The position numbers and the translations under genes were made by a program. This document shows, in pieces, positions 45,401 to 53,800 of a stretch of DNA of 64,000 bases; the stretch's first letter is position 1, and each line of letters starts with the position of its first letter. This DNA comes from Protonemura montana. Its lineage: Eukaryota > Arthropoda > Insecta > Plecoptera > Nemouridae. Under the pieces are notes generated by a model. It was not told where the DNA came from, searched no databases, and was given only the letters and a program-made list of their open reading frames with translations. The stretch is from contig OX387611.1 of NCBI GenBank assembly GCA_947568835.1, forward strand, positions 11,508,350 through 11,572,349. Reading direction: 5' to 3'.

Positions 45401-45579
45401 ACTGTAGTTTTCAGCTTAGTTATTACATACCTATAGTGTACAGAGCTCTTCTAACTTCAAGCTGTTAATATTTTTATCTGCTTTTCAAATCTAGGTTCGG
45501 CTTACCAGTGATGTTCGTGAGCGTTTTCATCGCCTCTATCTACCTCATCATTTGCCACGTGGCACTGACGTGGCACTGA
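18404..45579 (+). CDS. OCA2: P protein (OCA2 family) membrane transporter, complete, 18 exons, 752 aa
   Basis: Exons: 18404-18592, 20098-20176, 20862-20891, 20927-20997, 21888-22007, 22575-22678, 24509-24615, 24830-24957, 25686-25817, 26782-26897, 28007-28145, 30918-31047, 36504-36742, 38210-38446, 40246-40356, 41025-41172, 43809-43902, 45495-45579. Total 2259 nt with all phases agreeing. The N-terminus has a poly-Asp run (residues ~19-27), then TM1 (~48-63), a luminal domain, and a transporter core of about 11 helices. Family matches: [15 protein letters not shown] (~285-299), VGDPPN (388-393), [14 protein letters not shown] (~590-603), GGNGTLI and NVVC-x-G-x-AEQHGY. OCA2 proteins control melanosome/pigment granule pH and anions; insect relatives are hoepel genes. 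Odd features: the Asp-Asn motifs read D345-V346 and D654-S655. Intron 8 starts GC. Exons 2 and 3 are the least certain. Confidence 0.93.
18640..19915 (+). repeat. 68 bp minisatellite, ~18 copies, intron 1 of the P gene
   Basis: The unit is TGTTGGCTGCTCCTGTCCAA followed by CAGCACCAAGGACCGGCCAC and CGCTTAGCCTTGTCACTTTG, repeated every 68 bp with few differences. The first unit starts GGAGCCGGCAAGTAGCCAGC, resembling the SINE body (GGTGCCGGCACGTAGCCTAC) seen at 43430. The array therefore appears to be amplified from a SINE fragment. Confidence 0.9.
20215..20548 (-). mobile_element. 5S-headed composite SINE lacking most of its head
   Basis: Minus orientation. The tail (GTTTAACTTCGCACTG, a variant of GTTTAACGACGCACTG) and the whole body are present through TTGAGAGGTTGATAAGCAAGG. 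The copy stops in the linker AACAGAACTGGTCATGTGT, so the 5S control region is missing. P gene intron 2. Confidence 0.75.
21380..21880. other. P gene intron 4, unassigned
   Basis: An 88-codon plus-strand frame (21414-21680) has no recognised domain or splice partner. A MITE-like motif (CTGGCCGCCAAAATGACTAC) lies near 21727. Confidence 0.35.
22960..23640 (+). repeat. 43 bp minisatellite array A, ~16 copies, intron 6
   Basis: The unit is GTGACTCTGCCCCAGTGCAA then CTTTCACGTGTTCGACTGGGCAT split over 43 bp. Every unit includes CACGTG, an E-box palindrome. The array starts right after GGGGCGATCTGCGTG. P gene intron 6. Confidence 0.92.
23935..24192 (-). pseudogene. First exon of a PIF/Harbinger (HARBI1-like) transposase
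   Basis: The minus-strand frame, probably starting at the internal Met near 24183, reads [38 protein letters not shown] and EELRPHL, ending TVEVQ at a perfect donor (CAG|GTAAGT). This matches the N-terminal part of HARBI1-like nucleases, where the next exon normally begins with the ALRFYATGS motif. The downstream DDE exons are absent: the next sequence is the 43 bp minisatellite. It is a stranded exon, not a functional transposase. Confidence 0.72.
25050..25195 (-). repeat. 5S-headed SINE fragment (head and linker)
   Basis: On minus: TCATGAGCTCACCGAAGTTAAGCAACACTGCG, split by its Pol III-like blocks, then the AACAGAACTGG linker and the start of the body. P gene intron 8. Confidence 0.65.
25350..25570. 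mobile_element. Two inverted partial tRNA-SINE copies joined tail to tail
   Basis: The left part is a minus-strand SINE end with a B-box remnant (GGGGACTCGAACCC near 25454). The right part is a plus-strand copy ending CTTCGAGTCCCCGTTTGGGC (25527-25551) and ATTTTTGAGAGG. The arrangement suggests a nested or rearranged insertion. Confidence 0.55.
25852..26468 (+). repeat. 47 bp minisatellite, ~13 copies, made of a MITE terminus
   Basis: Each 47 bp unit reads ACCGTTGAGTGTGCAGGTTC then TAGGTAGAGACAGAACGTTA. This is a variant of the MITE end CGTTGAGTGTAGGTTATAGG TAGAGTTTCAACGTCAATG found at 6430 and 30354. The last unit leads directly into MITE interior sequence (GACTACTTTACCGAC near 26497). P gene intron 9. 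Confidence 0.9.
26469..26660 (+). mobile_element. Half copy of the fold-back MITE
   Basis: The blocks GTGAAAGATGG, CCGACAAAAATGCAGAGTACC and GTGGAGTCACTGTCGTATG match the left arm of the MITEs at 6430 and 30354. The right arm is missing after the CAACGATTGATATGCACG loop. Confidence 0.75.
26927..27966 (+). mobile_element. 5S-headed composite SINE with ~8 tandem head units
   Basis: It begins with the 5S-like ACACCGGTTCTCGTGAGATC (26946), then about eight 91 bp units to 27690. The body (GACAGCATGGATTTGTGGAGG, CCGTCCTTCGGAAGGGACG, GAGTAGGCTACGTG) follows, and the tail ends GCGACGTTAAACACCACAAA. P gene intron 10. It is the most complete plus-strand copy with an expanded head. Confidence 0.85.
28419..29594 (+). 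repeat. 8 bp microsatellite-like array (ACCATCTC/AGCATCTC), ~147 copies
   Basis: Monotonous 8 bp units alternate between ACCATCTC and AGCATCTC, with rare ATCATCTC, AACATCTC and GGCATCTC. Because no frame of the unit contains a stop, it creates a 444-codon open frame with a 24 nt (8 residue) period, which is not a gene. P gene intron 11. Confidence 0.95.
29760..30105 (+). mobile_element. Full-length tRNA-derived SINE, plus strand
   Basis: From 5' to 3': CAGATTTCACATTATAAAACGC, the AGAGTGACTGTGAGTATTCAC block, then the tRNA-like part (29957-30025) with A box TAGCTCAATGGTTCAGAGC and B box GGTTCAAGTCC, then AATAATAAAATACCCCGC and CATTGCAAGCG. It lies in P gene intron 11 in sense orientation. Confidence 0.8.
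30160..30240 (-). repeat. Tail fragment of the 5S-headed SINE
   Basis: The motif CTCTGGTCTAATGGCGCAGGTGAACGAGT is the minus-strand form of the SINE tail (ACTCATTCACCGACGCCATTAGACCAG). Confidence 0.55.
30354..30717. mobile_element. Fold-back MITE, complete copy with 7 bp target duplication
   Basis: Inverted arms run CGTTGAGTGTAGGTTATAGG at the left and CCTAGAACCTACACTCAACG at the right. Flanking duplications GTTAAAG are at 30347-30353 and 30718-30724. Same family as 6430-6843, 364 bp long. P gene intron 11. Confidence 0.88.
30740..30885 (-). pseudogene. LINE C-terminal fragment
   Basis: The minus-strand reading [19 protein letters not shown][13 protein letters not shown] resembles the LINE C-terminal motif (F-x-R-x-x-x-x-WN-x-LP...-x-x-S-x-x-x-FK-x-x-L). 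It abuts P exon 12 on the opposite strand. Confidence 0.5.
31122..31455 (+). repeat. 31 bp minisatellite, ~10 copies, intron 12
   Basis: The unit is AATCTGGCTTAATCCACGCC ATAGTGCATGA. The last three to four copies carry the variant CCAATGCACGGCATTATCC. The array starts about 75 bp after exon 12. Confidence 0.9.
31456..32390. other. P gene intron 12, AT-rich filler
   Basis: No gene, RNA or repeat recognised. Confidence 0.5.
32425..33190 (-). repeat. 43 bp minisatellite array B, ~17 copies, minus orientation
   Basis: Same unit as array A, read on minus. Its lower-coordinate boundary (GAGAAACTCTGCCAGTCG) and upper boundary (CACGCAGATCGCCCC near 33170) match the boundaries of arrays A, C and D. 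It lies immediately downstream of the LRR gene. Confidence 0.92.
33281..34282 (-). CDS. Leucine-rich-repeat type I membrane protein, intronless, nested antisense in the P gene
   Basis: A 333-residue single-exon ORF, taking the Met at 34282 because a signal peptide follows at once ([16 protein letters not shown]). The frame is open 138 codons further upstream but without protein-like features. Order: LRRNT cap (CPVDCEC...C), about seven LRRs ([98 protein letters not shown]), and LRRCT cap ([10 protein letters not shown]...C...C). A transmembrane helix ([19 protein letters not shown]) follows, with a ~15-residue tail. Such proteins act in cell adhesion or as receptors; the ligand is unknown. 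It sits in P intron 12 on the other strand, between inverted 43 bp arrays. This suggests a retrogene or transposon-captured gene. Confidence 0.9.
   Translation of the reverse strand: MPALKLFLFLVMFGPLAISAQCPVDCECEDTELGPLTKAKCSNLYDAFQQNGDLDLRILDMSGNGIEILNDNAFHDDSLLKLMDLNVSHNYIHEIDDGAFHFLTDLKILDLSHNNLSTIRSSVFNPIGQTLNELYLNDNPFFVMSQGFNFVTLKKLDLSNCLLRILPQEFFTNLNTITYLNLESNAVETFANLADISRLNELMRLNLKRNKLNKLEHELLQMDNRVAIDITENPWTCNCNFLVNMFGVYELREFRSELVCGSPEDLKGRIVTTSLAKERCTRSVGPNGDFISVAYVWVPVIIAAIALVIVIIIVLIEVKWKCFDCVGAPEVVE
34716..35875 (+). repeat. 43 bp minisatellite array C, ~27 copies, plus orientation
   Basis: Same unit as arrays A, B and D. It begins about 430 bp upstream of the LRR start codon and is inverted relative to array B on the other side of that gene. 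It ends at CGACTGGCAGAGTTGCTCGC, the boundary shared with B and D. Confidence 0.93.
35876..36010 (+). mobile_element. Terminal segment shared with the Harbinger-like element and array D
   Basis: It contains GTGCAAACCCGGTGGAGAGC ATGACGTCAT and then AGCAAGTTTCAAACCC and CTGGTGCA. The same order occurs at 24345-24410, and on the opposite strand at 41233-41265. It marks the end of the unit containing array C. Confidence 0.6.
36811..37348 (+). mobile_element. 5S-headed composite SINE with ~5 head units, 3' truncated
   Basis: It starts with CACGGTTTGGCGTGTGGAAAC, followed by five 91 bp units with the 5S control-region blocks. The body runs to GGGACGTTAAGCCGG and is then lost. P gene intron 13. Confidence 0.8.
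37490..37745. mobile_element. tRNA-derived SINE, minus, followed by an inverted end fragment
   Basis: The minus-strand copy has a B box at about 37580 and a degraded A box near 37630. It is followed by a plus-strand copy of the SINE 3' end (TTTGGGCATCAATTTTTGAG, 37700-37720). P gene intron 13. Confidence 0.68.
38036..38186 (+). repeat. 3' half of the 5S-headed SINE
   Basis: It contains GTACCGGCACCGCGTTTCC, CCACTTATTCACCGACGCC and CATCGTTAAACATAAAAC, the body and tail motifs. It ends about 24 bp before P exon 14 and so supplies part of the intron's 3' region. Confidence 0.65.
38447..39030. other. P gene intron 14, first part
   Basis: AT-rich sequence with a short TAACATAACATAACA-type microsatellite near 38700. 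No gene is visible. Confidence 0.5.
39035..40232 (-). repeat. 91 bp 5S-derived tandem array (~11 units) with SINE body, minus orientation
   Basis: The SINE body (39050-39220, minus) is followed by about eleven 91 bp units to 40232. The last unit ends 13 bp before the P exon 15 acceptor (exon from 40246), so array-derived sequence makes up the likely branch-point region. Confidence 0.88.
40494..40985 (+). repeat. 44 bp minisatellite inside a larger repeated block, intron 15
   Basis: The core unit CCATGTCCCATGTCTCGTGT CCCAGCCTTGCCTGGACCCT repeats every 44 bp (about seven times). The flanking block GAACCACACCATGGCTGTGC...GCCAAGAACCCA occurs at 40632, 40935 and, in a shorter form, near 40478. 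Overlapping open frames on both strands are by-products of the composition. Confidence 0.87.
41225..42960 (-). repeat. 43 bp minisatellite array D (~35 copies) with shared terminal segment, intron 16
   Basis: The terminal segment GACGTCATGCTCTCCACCGG GTTTGCAT (41237-41264) is followed by the AACTCTGCCAGTCGAACACG boundary and then about 35 minus-oriented 43 bp units to 42905. It closes with CGCGCAGATCGG. It is the longest of the four arrays; unit-level deletions occur (for example near 42410). Confidence 0.92.
43288..43725 (-). mobile_element. Full-length 5S rRNA-headed SINE with 14 bp target-site duplication
   Basis: This is the reference copy. GGTGACTTGGTATC flanks both sides (43274-43287 and 43726-43739). 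On minus it starts GAACGGTTTGGCATGTTGG, and the 5S-like head carries TCACCGAAGTTAAACAACAC and GGTATTGAATGGGTGACC. Then come the ~50 bp linker, the body (TGTCGAGAGG reverse, CCTTCCGAAGG, GTGCCGGCAC) and the tail GTCGTTAAACACCAC, ending in an (AAT)n run. A 5S-derived Pol III promoter, simple-repeat tail and target duplication define a SINE3-type retroposon. P gene intron 16. Confidence 0.9.
44270..45360 (+). repeat. 49 bp minisatellite, ~22 copies, last intron of the P gene
   Basis: The unit GTCTTTGCCTCATAAGGATG GAATATCTGTGCAAGCTTTA TCTGTGGTA repeats every 49 bp with a few single-base variants. It ends about 135 bp before exon 18. Confidence 0.93.
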
Positions 45580-46400
45580 CATGGCGTCTTAACTGCACGT
45601 TACGTAGGCTTCACGAGACAATGATCTTCAATTGAAAGTCACAGTGAAGGAAGTTTCTTCAACCTGACCTTGCAGCGTGATATTAAAAGATCAAGAAAGA
45701 GGCTTAAAAAAGATGTCAGCACCTTTGGAATAACGTCAGTATCGATCACAATTGGAAGATCCATCGTTGGAAAGACGTGTTAGATATTATTGTGAAGAAA
45801 TATCCACAAGAGAAATGTATTTTTTCTAATTGATATTGGCTTTTCTTTAGCAAATACAAGAATGTGGTGTACTTGCACTGTAAACATTTACCAGTTAGAA
45901 TTTCGTCGAGCGCAAACCAAGTTTCTAGCTTGCAGATAGAGAGCATTCTTTTACACGATGTTTTTTATGTCCTAGACTTCTTTTATCAAACGGCTCTTAG
46001 AAAGAATATCATTTTCAGTATTATTAAGTACCTAATTTTTTGTTTCATTGTACTCAAAGAAACTGCATTGGCATTTAAAAGTAGCCCGGGTATAAAATTG
46101 GGAAAAGTTGTTTGAATTATTGATTGTGTATGGTGAAGGCTGATGAACTTATCTTTATAAAACAGCAGTTAGATGTAAGAAATCTGTCTCATGCGATGGT
46201 TGGTCGCTGCTACGAGGCGTGACGTTTGAGTGGAGAAGCTCACTGGACATTACTGGGTCTCAATTCTAAACTAGAGCTTTGCTAACGCAATTTGTTAGAT
46301 GAGTGTAGCGATATTTTGGGATGACAAAATGTGAAGCCGATTCATTGTACAGATCAAAGTAAAACAGCCAAAATTCACAAAATGACGTCGGAAATGTGTA

Positions 46401-46418
46401 AATAAAAAGAGAAATAAA
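46401..46418 (+). terminator. Candidate polyadenylation signals of the P gene
   Basis: AATAAA occurs at 46401-46406 and again at 46413-46418, about 820 bp after the P gene stop codon, within AT-rich sequence. No closer canonical signal was seen. Confidence 0.45.
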
Positions 46419-46572
46419 ACATAAATTATCTAAAAATTAATTAATTTTTATGTATTTCATATCTTTGCAAAATATGACGAGTAAATATGAAATACTTTTC
46501 GCAGGACAACTCCGAAATAGTTTGACCAAAATATAAAAATGTTCGGAAATATTTAATAGGTTCAAAACTGTC

Positions 46573-46752
46573 CGACAGATTTGGCGTGTTGAAAACACCG
46601 GTACTCGTGAATCATCGATGTTGAGCAATACTACGCTGGGTCAGGAATTGGATGGGTGACCATCGAACGGTTTGTCGTGTTGAAAACACCGGTACTCGTG
46701 AATCATCGATGTTGAGCAATACTACGCTGGGTCAGGAATTGGATGGGTGACA
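46573..46752 (+). repeat. 5S rRNA-derived SINE head, tandem dimer
   Basis: Two units with TTGGCGTGTTGAAAACACCGG or the variant TTGTCGTG, and the control-region blocks TGTTGAGCAATACTACG and GGAATTGGATGGGTGAC. No SINE body follows. Confidence 0.7.
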
Positions 46753-46961
46753 TTCGTTTAAATCTGCCCGTTGCCGTTTTTAATTCATTTGGAAATCGGG
46801 CTACCATCCTCTGAAACCGTAATTGCTTTCCTCTGAAGATTAAGTATTTGCAAAACATCGAGGGAAACTCACTGATAAAAGCATTAGGACTGATAAAAAA
46901 CACAATAATATTGCGTTGCTCTTACCGCCTCTGCTTTGAATATCCAGATGACATATGCTAT

Positions 46962-47205
46962 CAGCTGTTACCGAACCGCAACCAGCAGCATATTCAGATT
47001 GAACATTGCGGATATTTTCGAACCCTTGCTTTAGAACCCGATTTCTAAGAGTTAACGGTCAATTTTCCAAAAAATTGGTTGAATTAACATTAACCCATGT
47101 TCGACTGCGCAGATAATTCTCGATGTAGCCTCTTCAAGGGTACTATAATATCCGGCATGTTCAATCTGAATATGCTGCTGGTTGGGGTCTGGTTCAGCTG
47201 TTGAG
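46962..47205. repeat. Inverted repeat with ~55 bp arms
   Basis: The left arm CAGCAGCATATTCAGATTGA ACATTGCGGATAT (about 46983-47014) is mirrored at 47148-47200 by ATATCCGGCATGTTCAATCT GAATATGCTGCTGG. The two arms are separated by about 140 bp. Probably a fold-back element remnant. Confidence 0.7.
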
Positions 47206-49960
47206 GTTACCTTAACCTAGAAACAAAAATTCTATAAACGGAGACGCATTTCTTGGAAAATGTACTAAAATACGATCAGATAAAATCTGTCTTAATGGTA
47301 TTGGTTTAAGTGTGGTAGAAGCGCATTAGTCTTAAGTGTTACTATAATGCTGACACAATTCTGGGTGCGATAGGTTAGACTGGACAATGCAGAAAAATGT
47401 GAGTTATTTAGGTACTTTCTTTTTACAGTGTGCGGCCAAAATTGGATATGTCTACACCACATATTATGTACAATAATTTTTGTTCTACGGTATTATCTTT
47501 GTTCTACTCCAATGAGCGGCACCGGATGACTGATGTCGGAATGACTAAAGTTGTTTTTAAGTTTGACATGTTCAAATAACAATTTTGTAATTGTTCACAT
47601 TGAATAAATAAAATAATAATAATTATTATTATTAATTTGAAAGAATTCAACATTAATCAAATCAGATTGCGCATTACAATCACAAGCAAAAATATGGGCA
47701 CAGTTTTCCATGCTCAGGGAATAAGAATTGGTTTAATTTTAATGTTTCTTGAGCCTAGGTACATCGCCTTATGTCAAAATGTCAAAGTCACACAATCACT
47801 CCAAGGACAAGCAACTTTGTGAAATTTACTGAATTCTTTGAAAATTTTAGAGCTTTATGAGTAGAAGTGAGAATGGTATCAGAAAGGCCTTTACTAGATC
47901 GATAAACTATTCACTGTTGCATCTGTCTGCGTTGTCTTTTTTGGATGCTCGCTAATGTTAAGTACTGTTAAGTATCTTACAGCTTTGGTCATGCACACCT
48001 GTCATCTGCGTCTTGGTAGATCTTACTACTACAATATTTTTAAACTAAAGTTTTGTAGATGCAGACAATGTAGATATAGTTGTAGGTAGATTCCAATTTA
48101 TCACAGCCTTTTTTTTTTTTGATACTTGTAGACAGGGCAGAATTGGCAATTGTTAAAGAAGAGCCACGAGAACTAGAGGATGTTTAATTTAAGGCATTTA
48201 GCTTGATTATGCCAAATCATATTTCGTCTTCTTCATTCTCCTTTTCATTCACCAACTAATAGGGTTTTTAGTCCTAAAATGGACTTGTCCCCTTATTTCG
48301 GCAGAGATCGCTGTGCCATCTGAAATAAGACTGAATAAGACTGAAAACAATTTTGTTTTTTTACGAGTCTCAGAACTATTTGACTGCTTTGGCGACGTTT
48401 TATGTCTGCCTGTGTTCATTTACAAAAGGAATTAATGTATTTTACAAAGTAGGTCAATTTGAATTAAATCACTGTTAATAGTCAAAGAATATAGAACCTA
48501 ACAGCTCGTTAATTCATTTTTTTGGCAACAGCCGATCAGAAAATATATTTTGTTAACAGTCTGTTAATTATATAACGTGCCGCTGAATAACCCGCGATAA
48601 AAATTACGAGTGTAAATTGCTTTCTATTCTTCAGAAAATATGAATCTGTTTCTTCTAGAAATGTATGGCAGCCAGAATATTTGAAAGACATCAGATCTTT
48701 CTGTTATCATTTGAAGTAAGCTATAATCACTCTTGCTAAACCAAGTCTCCTTATAACGATATATATATTTTTTTTATGTTAATGATTCTATCCATCTAAA
48801 TGCTAATTAAGCAGATTTACCAGCAAAGAAATTTGCAGTTTGTAATGAATATAATAAACACCTTCCTACCTTTAGGTTTTGTTGCCTATTTTAATTTTGA
48901 TAATTTTTTTGACCAAATTTTAATGAGAAACTTTTGGCAAACTTCTAAGGGCAGCAGCTCTAAGTTGTCCTGAACATATTCCAAAAATTTCAGCTTATTG
49001 TCCAACATGGGTAGCAAATTTGTAAAATTTATCCGTTTTTCCTCGCCTATAGCTTTTGTTGGTGCATTTCCTCGTAGTATTTAATCCTCTTACGCTTCAC
49101 CATCCATCAATTAACAAAAATGATAACATTCTTAATAACAGTTTATTTTATAAAACAAAACAAATTAATTATTACACGTAAGAATAATCTACAGAAACAT
49201 TTTCTTTTACATAATAGTATTTGGCGTTGACGTGAGCCTAGTTGACCTGTACATTGCGAAAGATTACAATCACGACAGCGGGGGCAAGATTTTAATCAAT
49301 TTACACTCCGCTTTTGCTATCATGGCTTGACGTCAACACTGAAGTTCTTTATCAATACTTTTGACAGCGCCATCTTTATTAAAATATCGATTGCATAACC
49401 CAGAATTTAATTGCAATTTATACATGACATCTACTTTAAAATTGTAGGTTACAGATGGCCAAGACATATTTCAACTATTTCTTGTGATAGAGAAGAGGAA
49501 AGAAGGAATACATCTTAAAGAAGATAAAAAACCTGGTTGGGATAGATACAGAGAATGGTCGCCTTTTTCACTTGTGGTAATAGAATCTTTTGCGACTTAA
49601 CCGAAACGTTGTTTAACTCTGAATTTATCGCAACCATATTTTTTAGCCTTGCTAAGTTGCGTTCATTCTGTTCTCTTCCCCATTGAATGAACCTGCCTTT
49701 TGGCAATCTTGCCCTTATATGATTTCTATAACACTTTCGAAATACTAACTCAATGCAAGACTTCATGATCTACACCTTGTAAACGGCGAATCCCGTTGCT
49801 AGAGTTGCCAGCATCTGCAAACATGGCCACGCTTGTAGATGTTCGGTACAAGTAAAAGGGATTAGGTAACCTACTGTGGCTCCCTCCCCCCCACACCCCT
49901 GGAAGCTACCTTAGACACACACACAGATCATTCACTAAAACTCTGCAAACCCGTTAAAAG
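47206..49960. other. Intergenic region between the P and PI-PLC genes
   Basis: AT-rich, no supported gene. A short 3' LINE fragment (TTAAGGCATTTAGCTTGATT, 48188-48207) matches the one at 11812. Small open frames (for example 47637 and 49515) lack domains or splice partners. Confidence 0.5.
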
Positions 49961-49967
49961 GGTTGCA

Positions 49968-50405
49968 AAACAAGTAACCCGTGCCCGGTATCGAGCAGTT
50001 CATCACAATGTAATAGTAATGTGTGGGTGAAACAAGGATTACCATGGCAATCTAAAACAAGTAACCCGTGCCCGGCATCGGGCAGTTCATCACAATGTAA
50101 TATTAATGGGTGGGTGAAACAAGGGTTGTCATGGCAATCTAAAACAAGTAACTCGTGCCCGGCATCGGGCAGTTCATCGCAATGTAATAGTAATGTGTGG
50201 GTGAAACAAGGATTGCCATGGCAATCTAAAACAAGTAACCCGTGCCCGGCATCGGGCAGTTCATCACAATGTAATAGTAATGGGTGGGTGAGACAAGGGT
50301 TGTCATGGCAATCTAAAACAAGTAACCCGTGCCCGGCATCGGGCAGTTCATCACAATGTAATAGTAATGGGTGGGTGAAACAAGGGTTATCATGGCAATC
50401 TTAAA
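49968..50405 (+). repeat. 87 bp tandem repeat, 5 copies, frame-preserving
   Basis: The unit begins AAACAAGTAACCCGTGCCCG and repeats every 87 bp. As 87 is divisible by three, one frame stays open across five units, giving a 29-residue repeat (WVKQGLSWQSK...PASGSSSQCNSNG). The frame has no ATG start and stops at 50404, so coding is unproven. Confidence 0.85.
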
Positions 50406-50455
50406 TAGTCTCTGCTGACAAGTGAACCTGGCCATTTGGTTCGTAACTTAAGTCA

Positions 50456-50792
50456 GAGTCTCGGCGCTAATATACAACTATCTTCGCAAACATTCCTGAC
50501 AGACAATCACTACACCGACAAAAATAGTAGTAGCCTAGAGGTAGAAACACCATCGTTTCGAGTATTAACACATTTACTTTCGTTCTCGCAGATTACTCGC
50601 AAGTGAGACCAGTTTACGCTCGATCAATCTTTATTGATGCGTACCGAAACGTTTGAAATACACTTATCGATATTTTGAGTCGTTGGCGTTTGTTAAAAAG
50701 GACGTACGCAAGCGCAATCGTGTAGCATCCTCGGTTAGCAACACATTGCCGGCTCGTTTGCTCGGAACGTTCGATATTAGCGCCGTTGACTC
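50456..50792. mobile_element. Short inverted-repeat MITE
   Basis: The terminal motifs GAGTCTCGGCGCTAATAT (50456) and, on the other strand, GAGTCAACGGCGCTAATAT (from 50792) form inverted repeats around 337 bp without an ORF. An AATAAA on the minus strand (50635-50630) inside it could serve the neighbouring PI-PLC gene. Confidence 0.65.
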
Positions 50793-50838
50793 ACAATAAA
50801 CCCAAATGCTGCAGCTATATTTGCACGACATTATCCAC

Positions 50839-53800
50839 CTAGCTGCATGTCAGCTGTCTTGCCCGTCTTCTATTCCACTTGATAGCTTCTTCAACGACGC
50901 CCGTGCTCCTGAAGAAATCGACGGCGAGCACATTGACTTCTGCACCCCATCTGCCGCGGAACCACGACGTGACGTTGTGGTTTACGAGGTGAGCCATGCG
51001 ACGGAGTCCGCCCAGCTGGTCGGTTAGAAGCGTCCATGGGGTTGGAGTAAGCTCCGCCATCGCTGCCCAGGGCTTGGGTCCGGGCATTCTAAGGAACAGA
51101 TATCATTGTTAGACTTGGTTTTTCTGAGGTTTTGAGAGCTATTATTGTTTGATTGTTTTTTGTGTTAACAATGTCTGGTCTTTAGGACAGGTTTGTGAAA
51201 GAAACCACTTTAAAACCACAAAGTCATTGTTAGAATTGTTTTTCTTGATATAAAACGACCCCTAAAAATTGGCTATTTTGTTACTTGGGGCCGATTTTAG
51301 CTACACAGTTTACATCTTGCTGAATCTGCGTTTCAGGGAGGTGATTTTAAGGTCGTTTTAAAGTGATTTTTCCCGTTTAGCTGATATTTTGAGAGATTCA
51401 AAAGAGAATCTGTGGATAAATACACAAAGAGGTTAATTTAAATTTGAATTTGGTGATGATTCAGGAAGGCTTTGTCCTATCACATAAAATTAATTTAATT
51501 TAGCAGCCGTCACTATTTTCTCTCTGTCCAAATCACCGTTTAATAACTATTATTTAGAAGTCAAAGTAAGTAAACCCATTGATATTTTGTTTGTATTTCC
51601 AAGTCACCAAATAATCCGTTTCGAAGCAAACACATTGTTAAAAACTACATTTTCCTCGCTCTTCGTGTGTTGTCAAAATTGTTTGGATTGCAATTAAAAA
51701 AATATCATTTTTTTAAAGTAAATTACTGCACCGGTTAAAATCACCTCTTAACGGCGTTCAAGAGCGTTTAAAACGGTGTTGGTGAAATAAATTGTGTTTA
51801 AATAAATTAAATACCTTGAACTAATAATTGTGGGTAAAAATGCTAAATATGTCAGTTTCTTTGGACTATTGACCCTGTATTTTTTTTAGTTATATGCATT
51901 TAGGGTGCCTAGACCAGGCATCGTTTATCTTTTTTTAATCTTTATATAAAACAACAAAACCATCGAGTCAATCAATTAAAAAACATACCAGATCTAAGAT
52001 GAGAGATTTCGTAGGTATTCTGCAAATTGCATGCAAATAGGTCAGACCATTTGGCAGATATTGAAGTATTTTTATCAAAAATGTTGTCGAAAATGTTCGC
52101 AAATGTTTTGCAAACGAGATCAACTTTTTATCCTGGCGCCCAAATCGTAACTGCACAAGCGAATCACCTTTTAAGTCGCATGGTCCCACCAAGATGATTG
52201 TATAACGCCTCCAACGACTGAACGTTGCCCCATCTATGTTCGACAGCGGGCCAGAGCAGCGTGTTGGCCACGACTACTCGCGGGTCGTCATAAGTTACAA
52301 TCAGTCTCCGTCCTGAAGCCCACACGTCCTCTAGACGAGCTTCCCACGTTAGCGACGGTAGCGCCATCAAGGGGCCGAGTTCTCGAACGAGCAGGCCAAC
52401 TAGCTTTAGATGTACCTCCAGACCAGAGCCAAAACCTGGTGATAATAACACATTTTAAGAAAAACAAATTTTTGAAAACTGGATTTTTTAAAGCTAATTA
52501 AAAACAACAGATTTTTCTAACGTTTTAGAACGTATGACTGCTTCTTGATCGAGGGTGAAAGCAGTTCTGATAATTTTCAGTTATGTCAAGTTTCTAAGGT
52601 TCTAAGGTTATTTACAATATCCAGCCTCTTGCCACCCTATTCACAATATCCAGCCTCTTGCCACCCTATTCACAATATCTAGCCTCTTGCCACCCTATTC
52701 ACAATATCCAGCCTCTTGCCACCCTATTCACAATATCCAGCCTCTTGGCATCCTATTCACAATATCCAGCCTCTTGCCACCCTATTCACAATATCCAGCC
52801 TCTTGCCACCCTATTCACAATATCCAGCCTCTTGCCACCCTATTCACAATATCCAGCCTCTTGGCACCCTATTCACAATATCCAGCCTCTTGGCATCCTA
52901 TTCACAATATCCAGCCTCTTGCCACCCTATTCACAATATCTAACCTCTTGACACCCTATCCACAATATCCAGCCTCTTGGCATCCTATTCACAATATCTA
53001 GCCTCTTGCCACCCTATTCACAATATCCAGCCTCTTGGTACCCTATTCAAGTAAGAGATAAAACTCACCAGGATTAAATTCCTGCAGGTCTAGTACGACC
53101 ACCTCGTTTGTTCGCTGCATGTATGTCTTGATTTGCGAAAACACCTCAGCGAGCGGGTGAATACGTTTCACTCCATGGTTTGCCCACCACTGCACGACGT
53201 TGTGCTTGTAATAGCCGACGCGGAGGTCCAGGTAGCGAACGCCGTGGATCAACTGCGATACTATGTTTTCTTCCTGAGCAAAGCCGGAAACAGAGGTTAA
53301 ATTACAATCTAGCAAAAATCAAAATTCATATTTATTTTAACTGCATTTTTGTTGTGTAATCATGGAATTATTATATAGGTTCCAAGATGTTATCTTTGTG
53401 AATCTTGTCTTACAGTTTCTAACAAAAAACTTCCAAGATGCAGCAGAAACTAAAGGCTATTTACGTATTTTATATATTCAAAAGAAAGTGATTTTGTTGC
53501 CCAGCTTCATTATTAGCCTATCATTCACCGACAGCTAATGGACTAGTGCCATAGGGACAGCAACAACATAGTGTCAAATGGACAAGGCTTAGCTGTGGCC
53601 AAAATTTATCTTTGCCCACATTTTATACCCCACCTGCGTAATTGAATATTTTGTGACAAGCGTCTCTCGTTCTGCGCCCCCATATCGCTGATACGCCGCC
53701 GAATCATGAGTTCCCGGCAAAAACATATGCTTGAGTTTCATCCGCTGAAGCTCGTCTTTCAAGTCCCACATCCAAGTCGGCTGCGTTCGGAGGCAGCTTG

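Noticed and set aside
3394-46752. Functional 5S rRNA genes
   Set aside because: Only the central control-region part resembles 5S; the outer helix-forming ends are missing and the units are joined to SINE sequence.
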